From Candidatus Latescibacterota bacterium (lineage in GTDB: Bacteria; Latescibacterota; UBA2968; GCA-2709665): 5,410 bases of DNA. The translations under genes and the position numbers were made by a program. Below, one piece after another: positions 1 to 5,189 of this stretch (the stretch's first letter is position 1; every line of letters begins with the position of its first letter). A model generated the notes under the pieces. That model worked only from the letters and a program-made list of their open reading frames with translations, was not told the DNA's origin and ran no database searches. The stretch spans positions 1-5,410 of the forward strand of contig JASLMQ010000322.1 of NCBI GenBank assembly GCA_030746455.1, written 5' to 3'.

Positions 1-908
1 TGGCCTCCCTCGGCCAGCAGATTGCGGCCCTCCAGAAAGGCCTGGTGCACCTTCCCGAAGATCTCGGCGTCCTCCGCACTCTTGACGAGGTTCTCGTCCA
101 CTTCGATGTCGTATTCCTGGATCAGCTCATCGCTCTTGATGAAGTAGGGCAGGTACTCGGGAAGGTGGTAACTCGACTCGGTCATGAAATAGCCCAGCCG
201 ACGGAACATCTCCTGGCGCACGAGCTCCTGGTCCTTGTGGGTGGTGTCGAAGGCCTTCCGGATGAGGGGATAGGCGTCCTGGCCGTCGACCTCATACTTC
301 AGGAAGAAGGCGAGGTGGTTGATGCCCGCGCAGAAGTACCGCACCCTCTCGTATGGCACATCGATAAATCGCGCAAGCGTGCGCGCGGTGCCAAAGACCC
401 CGTGGCACAGGCCGACGGCCTGGGTCGACGAATCCCGAAGGAGGCTGGCCATCATCATCCCCATGGGGTTGGCGTAGTTGAGGAGGTAGGCATCCGGACA
501 GACCTCTTCCATGGTGTGCGCGATATCGAGAAGGGCGGGTATGGTACGAAGCGCCCGCGAAATCCCGGGGATTCCCATCGAGTCGCCGATGACGAACCTG
601 ATTCCGTGCTTGCGGCAGACCTCGAAGTCGGCCCTTATCGCGTCGGGGCCGCCGACCTGGATCATGGTGATCGCGAAGTCGGCGCCTTCCAGTGCCTTCC
701 GGCGATCCGTCGTCGCAATGAACGTCGCCTTCGTCTTCCTGACCTCGTTGACCAGACTCAGGGTGTTCTCGGCGAAGTGCAGTCGATCGGGATCGATGTC
801 CATCAATCGGAACTCGGCGTCTTTGAACGGATCGAAGAACAGCAGGTCGTTCACGAGCATGCGGGCAAAGGTTACACTACCGGCGCCAATAATAGCGATC
901 TTCTGCAT
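1..908 (-). CDS. Glycoside hydrolase family 4 (alpha-galactosidase/alpha-uronidase type), partial at C-terminus
   Basis: This is a cytosolic GH4 glycosidase. The family cleaves glycosides by an NAD+- and divalent-metal-dependent oxidation/elimination route. In the window are 302 codons from ATG 908; family members usually have about 430-470 residues, so roughly the last third lies beyond the left edge. Visible motifs are the Rossmann nucleotide-binding G8-A-G-S11 in an N-terminal IAIIGAGSVTF strand-loop, N147-P-M-G, C168-H-G-V and A194-G-I-N-H198. C168 and H198 correspond to the metal-ligand Cys and His of the family, and the N147-to-C168 spacing matches the known enzymes. The HG after the catalytic Cys resembles members described as alpha-glucuronidases or alpha-galacturonidases rather than CHSV alpha-galactosidases, so a uronide substrate is my inference. 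There is no signal peptide. The start is supported by GGGGAG six bases upstream. The gene is divergent from the DUF4838 gene. Confidence 0.93.
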   Translation of the reverse strand, partial: MQKIAIIGAGSVTFARMLVNDLLFFDPFKDAEFRLMDIDPDRLHFAENTLSLVNEVRKTKATFIATTDRRKALEGADFAITMIQVGGPDAIRADFEVCRKHGIRFVIGDSMGIPGISRALRTIPALLDIAHTMEEVCPDAYLLNYANPMGMMMASLLRDSSTQAVGLCHGVFGTARTLARFIDVPYERVRYFCAGINHLAFFLKYEVDGQDAYPLIRKAFDTTHKDQELVRQEMFRRLGYFMTESSYHLPEYLPYFIKSDELIQEYDIEVDENLVKSAEDAEIFGKVHQAFLEGRNLLAEGG

Positions 909-914
909 GTACGT

Positions 915-920
915 CTCCCC
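915..920 (-). promoter_or_regulatory. Ribosome binding site of the GH4 gene
   Basis: On the minus strand this reads GGGGAG, six bases (ACGTAC) before the ATG at 908. It is a strong Shine-Dalgarno match and fixes the start immediately ahead of the Rossmann strand. Confidence 0.7.
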
Positions 921-933
921 ATTCTGTTGTACC

Positions 934-977
934 ACGTACGGTTGTCAGCCTGGCCTTGGTGCCGAAACAACGTACGT
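934..977. repeat. Inverted repeat in the divergent intergenic region, candidate operator
   Basis: The left arm ACGTACGGTTGT (934-945) and right arm ACAACGTACGT (967-977) are reverse complements apart from one extra G in the left arm. They are separated by 21 bases. The core GTACG recurs a third time at 909-913, and GTACGTC is shared as a direct repeat between 909-915 and 972-978. The location between two divergent sugar-related genes fits a shared transcription-factor site. That function is inferred; no regulator gene is in the window. Confidence 0.4.
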
Positions 978-997
978 CACCATCTCGACGGAGTCAA
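969..997 (-). promoter_or_regulatory. Candidate sigma70-type promoter for the GH4 gene
   Basis: On the minus strand, TTGACT (997-992; five of six matches to TTGACA) is followed after 17 bases by TACGTT (974-969; three of six matches to TATAAT). Transcription would begin near 962 and leave a leader of about 50 bases. The -10 box falls inside the right arm of the inverted repeat, so a protein bound there would block it. The -10 match is weak and promoter consensus in this organism is unknown. No convincing plus-strand promoter for the DUF4838 gene was found in the same gap. Confidence 0.3.
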
Positions 998-1015
998 TTG
1001 CTAGCGAGGGAGGTA

Positions 1016-1025
1016 GGATCGATCC
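1016..1025. repeat. Perfect 10-bp palindrome GGATCGATCC upstream of the DUF4838 gene
   Basis: A perfect palindrome lies six bases before the AAAGGA that probably serves as ribosome binding site at 1031-1036. Its two arms have no loop, so it suits a dimeric DNA-binding protein better than an RNA hairpin. It could also be chance. Confidence 0.25.
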
Positions 1026-1046
1026 CTCTGAAAGGAACCTGGGCCT

Positions 1047-3458
1047 ATGAGGATTTCTGTGATCGTTGTACTGCTGGTCGCTGTAGGATTCTGCGGTATC
1101 GTGTCGGCGACCGAAGGGGATGTCGTCCTGGTGAAGGATGGCGAACCGGTGGCCCGCATTGTCGTTGACCCGGAGAGCCCCGGCGTCACGAAATATGCAG
1201 CCACAGAGCTGCAGTACTACGTCCGGAAGTCCACGGGGGCCACGCTACCCATCGTCGGCACAAGCGTCGGCGATGACTGGGCTGAGGTGGTGGTCGGCGC
1301 CGCCGGGGAGCGCTTCGGAATCCAGGTCGACAAGCTTCTGCGGGACGGGTTCGTTATCAGAACGATCGGTAACCGCCTGTTCGTGGCAGGCCGGGACAGC
1401 GGCCCGGATCACCTTGGCCCGGCGTTTTGGAGACGGGTGCCGAGGGGCACCGAAGCGGCGACTCTTTTCGGTGTCTACGAAGTACTGGAGCGCTATGTCG
1501 GGGTAAGATGGTATCTGCCCGTTGACATCGGTGAGGTCGTGCCCAAGCGCCGTTCTCTGGTCATCCCCGCAACCAACATCGTGGACAGTCCCGACAAGCT
1601 CTATCGTGACATCCACATGGACAGGGGCTGCGACGACGTGGCGGGCCCCCTGGCGAAGGTAGGGCAGCATTTCGTGCCTGATTTCGAGACTGAGGAGGAG
1701 CTCGCGGCATTCAGAAGACGCCGCGTCCGATTCGCGCTTCGCATGCGCTATGGCCTTGCCCCGGCTCCGGGATCCCATACGCTTCAGCACATCGCCTCGC
1801 ATACGACCTACCTCGACACGCTCCCCGACATGTTCGCCCGGACGGAGGACGGGGTGCACCTGGTGCCGCCGGACACCCGGAGCGCGCATCACTGTTTCAC
1901 GAGCCCTGAACTGATCGACAAAGTGACCGCCGCGGCTGAAGCCTTCTTCGAGGGCAGGGATGCCAGGGAAGTGGGCATGCGCGGGTGGACCGGGGTCGGA
2001 CTCACCACCCCGAAGGGCAAGGTCCTCCACATCGCGCCAAGTGATGGCTACAGAGCATGCTGGTGCGATCGATGCGAGGCGTTCCGACAAGGGATGAGAG
2101 GGAGCGACCTCTCGGATGCCGAGGTCGATGCCGCACTGGTGTGGAGTTTTCTAAGGCAGATAGCGAGGGACCTCGAGAAGGACCACCCGGACAGCTACAT
2201 CTCGACGTCTGCCTACCCACCCATTCAATCCGCTCCGAAGGAGAAGCTTCCAAGGAACCTGTTGCTGCTGAAGCTGGCTGTGGAGGGGCCGTACGAGGAA
2301 TTCGTCCCCGGCATGAGGGAAAGTGTGGAGGCTCAGGTGGCGGCGTGGCGAAGGGTTATCGATACCAGCCAGGTATCCCTGTTCCACTACGCCAATGCGG
2401 CCGGATGGCGCAACACCTACCGCTCGGACCGAGGCATCTGCGGAAGCCTCCCTCGCACGTACGCGGCCCACTACAGGCGGACCGCCGATCGTGGGACGGG
2501 AACGCGTCTCTACCTCAATCCCCACAACTGGATCTACGACCACCTGTCGGTCTACGTCTTCTACAAGGTGCACTGGGATACCGACCTGGACGTCGACCAG
2601 CTTCTCGGCGAGTACTTCAGGCTCTTCTACGGCAAAGCTGCCGCTCCCATGAGCAGGTTCTGGGGTGAGGTGGAAACGCAGTTCACAAAGACGCTCACCA
2701 AAGTCATCCGCGATCCCCTGGGTCCCCGGGGGGTGATGCAGCCCGACGAGGTCATCTGGGGACAGATATACAGTAAGGATGTCGTGGACCGGTGGAAAGG
2801 CTACTTCGCCGAGGCCGGGGAGCTCGTTCGTGATCACGACAATCCGGTCTACGCCCATCGGCTTGCCCTGATCAGGCGCAACACCCTCGACATGATCGTG
2901 GACGGATGGGAACGGCACAAGGACCTGGTGGCTGCGGTCGAGAGAATGGGTAAAACCGGGAAGTCTGAACCAATGGCGATCCTCAACGCCGGCTTTGAGG
3001 AGCCTGTCAACGACACGCACCCGTGGCGGCTGTGGGGCAAGAGCAAGAAAGGCCTATCCTTCGCCCGGGATACGCGCGTCAGAGCCGAGGGCAACGCCAG
3101 CGCCCTCCTCACCGGGCAGGCCCGCCGCGTGGCCATCGGGCAGACCGTCGAGGCAGTTGCAGCGGAAGTGTACCGATTCAGCTTCCAGTATCGCGGACAG
3201 ATGAAGCAGGGATCTATGCGTATCAAGCTAAGGGTCGACGATCCCATGCCCGGCGGTGCCCGGGGCTGGACGATCGACCAGTACCTGACCCACGCACCTG
3301 AATGGACGCCCCACCGGATCCTCTTCCAGGCTCCGGTGCCCGCGGGAATGAAAGCTGGCGACACCATCAAACTGGTGCTTTCGCTGCAGGCTGACCAGAT
3401 GATGGAGGGAGATCGCCTCTGGTACGATGATGTGAACTTGGAGTGCCTGAGAAAGTAG
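1047..3458 (+). CDS. Secreted DUF4838 protein with GH67-like N-terminal domain and C-terminal carbohydrate-binding-like domain
   Basis: The 803-residue product starts with a Sec signal peptide: R2, a hydrophobic core at 3-19, and V19-S-A21 as a likely cleavage site, so it should be exported. Residues about 27-165 resemble the N-terminal domain of alpha-glucuronidases (GH67N): the KYAATELQYYVRKSTGATLP stretch, then a conserved block at 141-158 containing LFGVYEVLERYVGVRWYLP. The middle, about 165-560, matches the DUF4838 core, with HIAPSDG at 328-334, the cysteine cluster C338-W-C-D-R-C343, SAYPP at 388-392, LFHYAN around H447 and YLNPHNW at 489-495. LNAGFEE at 646-652 begins a beta-rich C-terminal region like the CBM4/9-type carbohydrate-binding domains. 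DUF4838 proteins have no settled activity; a TIM-barrel glycosidase or glycan-binding role is inferred. AAAGGA lies ten bases upstream of the ATG, a rather long spacing. The gene is divergent from GH4 and followed closely by the phosphatase gene. Confidence 0.9.
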   Translation: MRISVIVVLLVAVGFCGIVSATEGDVVLVKDGEPVARIVVDPESPGVTKYAATELQYYVRKSTGATLPIVGTSVGDDWAEVVVGAAGERFGIQVDKLLRDGFVIRTIGNRLFVAGRDSGPDHLGPAFWRRVPRGTEAATLFGVYEVLERYVGVRWYLPVDIGEVVPKRRSLVIPATNIVDSPDKLYRDIHMDRGCDDVAGPLAKVGQHFVPDFETEEELAAFRRRRVRFALRMRYGLAPAPGSHTLQHIASHTTYLDTLPDMFARTEDGVHLVPPDTRSAHHCFTSPELIDKVTAAAEAFFEGRDAREVGMRGWTGVGLTTPKGKVLHIAPSDGYRACWCDRCEAFRQGMRGSDLSDAEVDAALVWSFLRQIARDLEKDHPDSYISTSAYPPIQSAPKEKLPRNLLLLKLAVEGPYEEFVPGMRESVEAQVAAWRRVIDTSQVSLFHYANAAGWRNTYRSDRGICGSLPRTYAAHYRRTADRGTGTRLYLNPHNWIYDHLSVYVFYKVHWDTDLDVDQLLGEYFRLFYGKAAAPMSRFWGEVETQFTKTLTKVIRDPLGPRGVMQPDEVIWGQIYSKDVVDRWKGYFAEAGELVRDHDNPVYAHRLALIRRNTLDMIVDGWERHKDLVAAVERMGKTGKSEPMAILNAGFEEPVNDTHPWRLWGKSKKGLSFARDTRVRAEGNASALLTGQARRVAIGQTVEAVAAEVYRFSFQYRGQMKQGSMRIKLRVDDPMPGGARGWTIDQYLTHAPEWTPHRILFQAPVPAGMKAGDTIKLVLSLQADQMMEGDRLWYDDVNLECLRK

Positions 3459-3467
3459 AGACCCAAC

Positions 3468-3473
3468 GGGGGA
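3468..3473 (+). promoter_or_regulatory. Ribosome binding site that favours a TTG start for the phosphatase gene
   Basis: GGGGGA stands five bases before TTG 3479. The upstream in-frame GTG at 3443, which would overlap the end of the DUF4838 gene by 16 bases, has only a weak TTGGA before it. This spacing is the main reason for choosing the TTG start. Confidence 0.5.
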
Positions 3474-3478
3474 CAATC

Positions 3479-4123
3479 TTGCCTAGTACAGAGGGAGAAA
3501 CACAGACGGTATGGATATGCCGACACGCGAACCGCATCGACTTCGTGGATCGCTCCTGGCGCGGCGATGATCCTCACCTTTCGCCCGATGGGATAGTCCA
3601 GGCGAAGGAAACGGGGGATCGGCTCGTGGGTGAGGGAATACAACACATCTTCGCGTCGCCGTTCCTGCGCACCGTGGAAACCGCTCACTACATTGCCGAA
3701 GCGCTCGGTCTCAGCGTGAAGATCGAACACGGTGCGTCGGAGTGGCTGAACCCGGAATGGTTCTCCGTCCGACCCGAGCATATCCCGGTTGACGCCCTGA
3801 TCGAACGTTTCCCGCGCGTCGATCCCAACCACAAGTCAGTGGTGATACCAGGCTATCCGGAAGGCTCAGAGGAGGCGTTTGCGAGAGCCGGGAGGGCCGC
3901 CCGGGAGTTGGCCGACACACACATCGGCGACATCCTCCTCATAGGACACGGCCACTCCGTTCACGGTATGGCCGATGGCCTGGTGGGAACGCACTCCGAG
4001 CTCTCTGTTGGGCTGTGTAGCCTGGTGAAGATCGTTCGGGAGAATGGTACCGCCAGGATCGAGCTGGATGGGGACAGCTCACATCTGTCGAGCGGAGACC
4101 TGCATCGAAACAGGTTGGTGTAG
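3479..4123 (+). CDS. Histidine phosphatase superfamily protein (phosphoglycerate-mutase-like, STS/UBASH3-like motif)
   Basis: The product has 214 residues from TTG 3479, or 226 if GTG 3443 is used. It has the full catalytic set of the branch-1 histidine phosphatases: R15-H16 in ICRHANRIDF (His16 would be the phospho-accepting histidine), R64 in FASPFLRTVETA, E88 in GASEWL as likely general acid, and H157 in LLIGHGHS. In most relatives the first motif reads RHG; here it is RHA, followed by N-R19-x-D21. That extra Arg and Asp match the RHGERxD pattern of eukaryotic STS/UBASH3 and ecdysteroid-phosphate phosphatases. No signal peptide is seen, so it is probably cytosolic. The substrate cannot be told from sequence; sugar phosphates or other small phosphate esters are possible. 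Only 20 bases separate it from the DUF4838 stop, so the two are probably one transcript. Confidence 0.88.
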   Translation: MPSTEGETQTVWICRHANRIDFVDRSWRGDDPHLSPDGIVQAKETGDRLVGEGIQHIFASPFLRTVETAHYIAEALGLSVKIEHGASEWLNPEWFSVRPEHIPVDALIERFPRVDPNHKSVVIPGYPEGSEEAFARAGRAARELADTHIGDILLIGHGHSVHGMADGLVGTHSELSVGLCSLVKIVRENGTARIELDGDSSHLSSGDLHRNRLV

Positions 4124-4169
4124 GGCTTCGGCACCAGTGGCGCACCTGGGTGGTCTCTCTACGCCCGGA

Positions 4170-4188
4170 CAGTCGGCCCCGGGGACTG
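4170..4188. terminator. Weak hairpin in the convergent gap
   Basis: CAGTC (4170-4174) and GACTG (4184-4188) form a five-base-pair stem around a nine-base GC-rich loop, in the 83-bp gap between the convergent phosphatase and SUMF1-like genes. The position suits a bidirectional terminator. The stem is short and no T-tract follows on either strand, so support is poor. Confidence 0.2.
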
Positions 4189-4206
4189 CCCTCTCAGGCA
4201 TCGATC

Positions 4207-5064
4207 TCAGACGCTTCTGGCACAGCGGAAGCCGTAGATGTCGTACCCAAAGCAGATATCCGTGTAGCCCGGTGCCTCGTTGTACCGGTACGACGAGCGG
4301 CATTCCTCGGCCGGAGACTTCCAGCATCCACCCCGTAGGACCTTGTTGTCGCCCTCCTCCGGCCCCCTCGGGTTCGCACTGGGACTCTCGGCATAGTAGT
4401 CCACCGCGTAGAAGTCGTTGCACCACTCCCACACGTTGCCGTACATATCGTACAGTCCCCAGGGGATAGGCAGCTTCTTGCCCACCGGACGCGTTCGCCC
4501 TCCCGAGTTCTCCTCCATCCAGGCGTAGTGCTTCAGTTTCCTGGGTCCCTTACCGAACACATACCGCGTGGTAGTGGCCGCTCGGCACGCATACTCCCAC
4601 TCAGCCTCCGTGGGCAATCTGTAACCGTCTGCGGAGAAGTCGCACTCCCAGGTTTCGAGGTTGTAGCAGGACCTGAAGCCCCGTGCATTTGAGCGGGCAT
4701 TGCAGTACCGAACTGCGTCGGACCACCGGACCTGCTCGACCGGATTCCGGCTGCCGCGCCATCGGGCCGGGTCCTCACCGGTGACCCGCTCGAATTCCTC
4801 CTGAGTGACGAGGTACGTGTCCATGGCGAAGGAATCCAGCTGGACCTCGTGGGGCGTCTCATCCACCTCGCCCGTGGGATCACCCATCGTGAATCGCCCC
4901 CCCGGGATCTGGATCATCGGTGGATCCTTCTTGGCCTCGGACTCAGGCACCCGTCCTTCGGCGAGGCGAGTGTGACACAGCGCAAGGGGTCCGGCGAACA
5001 CGCCACCCACAGCTGTCTTGACGAAGTCCCGCCTACTCATCCAACACCCGGTATCATACGCCAT
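4207..5064 (-). CDS. Tat-exported SUMF1/formylglycine-generating-enzyme-like domain protein
   Basis: The product has 285 residues. A twin-arginine signal, S10-R-R-D-F-V-K16, is followed by a mildly hydrophobic stretch (about 17-30), so it is probably exported folded. From about residue 48 it is a single FGE-sulfatase (C-type-lectin-like) domain: IPGGRFTMGD, EVQLDSFAMDTYLVTQEEF, VRWSDAVRYCNA, YRLPTEAEWEYACRAAT at 148-164, GLYDMYGNVWEW at 203-214 and a terminal GFRCARS. True formylglycine-generating enzymes have RGGSxxCxxxxC, with two copper-binding Cys. Here the stretch is R244-G-G-C247-x-x-S250-x4-C255, so the second Cys is kept, the first is Ser and a Cys lies three residues earlier. Sulfatase activation is therefore doubtful, and no sulfatase gene is in view. 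The mature part holds about nine cysteines. ATG 5064 is preferred because GGAGAAGG precedes it; ATG 5040, directly before the SRR motif, is the alternative. Confidence 0.9.
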   Translation of the reverse strand: MAYDTGCWMSRRDFVKTAVGGVFAGPLALCHTRLAEGRVPESEAKKDPPMIQIPGGRFTMGDPTGEVDETPHEVQLDSFAMDTYLVTQEEFERVTGEDPARWRGSRNPVEQVRWSDAVRYCNARSNARGFRSCYNLETWECDFSADGYRLPTEAEWEYACRAATTTRYVFGKGPRKLKHYAWMEENSGGRTRPVGKKLPIPWGLYDMYGNVWEWCNDFYAVDYYAESPSANPRGPEEGDNKVLRGGCWKSPAEECRSSYRYNEAPGYTDICFGYDIYGFRCARSV

Positions 5065-5066
5065 CG

Positions 5067-5074
5067 CCTTCTCC
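5067..5074 (-). promoter_or_regulatory. Ribosome binding site supporting the upstream ATG of the SUMF1-like gene
   Basis: The minus strand reads GGAGAAGG, with its GGAG six bases before ATG 5064. Only the weak GGGTGTTGG precedes the alternative ATG at 5040. This favours eight extra residues ahead of the Tat motif. Confidence 0.5.
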
Positions 5075-5095
5075 GTTGTTCTGCCAGTATTGCTC

Positions 5096-5121
5096 TTCTC
5101 TGCGAGCTCTGCGTCTCTGCC
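5096..5121. repeat. Short tandem repeat with CTCTGCG core (GCAGAGACGCAGAG on the minus strand)
   Basis: Three successive units, TTCTCTGCG, AGCTCTGCG and TCTCTGCC, run with a period of about nine bases. Read on the minus strand it is GGCAGAGACGCAGAGCTCGCAGAGAA. From general familiarity, stretches like CGCAGAGACGCAGAG recur in intergenic regions of many unrelated bacterial genomes; I could not search to confirm that this copy belongs to that set. It sits in the leader of the SUMF1-like gene. Confidence 0.5.
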
Positions 5122-5122
5122 T

Positions 5123-5157
5123 GCCCTTCCAAAGCTTCGACAGGAGCGAAGGAGGGC
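5123..5157. terminator. Imperfect 11-bp hairpin between the right-edge gene and the SUMF1-like gene
   Basis: GCCCT (5123-5127) pairs with AGGGC (5153-5157). C5129 pairs with G5152 across a bulged T. CTTCG (5135-5139) pairs with CGAAG (5147-5151) around a seven-base loop. It begins about 30 bases downstream of the stop of the minus-strand gene at the right edge, so termination or 3' stabilisation of that transcript is possible. No T-tract follows, so it is not a classical intrinsic terminator. It abuts the CTCTGCG repeat, and the two may be one repeat element. Confidence 0.35.
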
Positions 5158-5189
5158 GGGAGACCGCTCTACACGGAATCACCTGGACC

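Noticed and set aside
45..1004. Long plus-strand open frame opposite the GH4 gene (319 codons)
   Set aside because: It is antisense to an unmistakable GH4 coding sequence with all family motifs. Its translation has no recognisable domain and arises from the high GC content.
1083..1100. Possible lipoprotein signal at Cys16 of the DUF4838 protein
   Set aside because: The residues before the Cys are V-G-F. Phe at -1 does not fit a lipobox, and V-S-A at 19-21 gives a better signal peptidase I site.
1245..2090. Minus-strand open frame of 281 codons inside the DUF4838 gene
   Set aside because: Antisense to a gene with clear family motifs throughout this stretch. No domain or ribosome binding site supports it.
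2849..3832. Minus-strand open frame of 327 codons
   Set aside because: It spans antisense to the 3' half of the DUF4838 gene and the start of the phosphatase gene, both well supported. Composition is low-information, rich in Arg, Ser and Pro.
4975..4986. Possible Tat lipoprotein signal at Cys30 of the SUMF1-like protein
   Set aside because: The context L-A-L-C has Leu at -1, where Gly, Ala or Ser is expected, so lipidation is poorly supported.
4207..5064. Annotation as a genuine sulfatase-activating formylglycine-generating enzyme
   Set aside because: The canonical two-cysteine active-site spacing is absent and no sulfatase gene lies in the window. Only the domain family is claimed.
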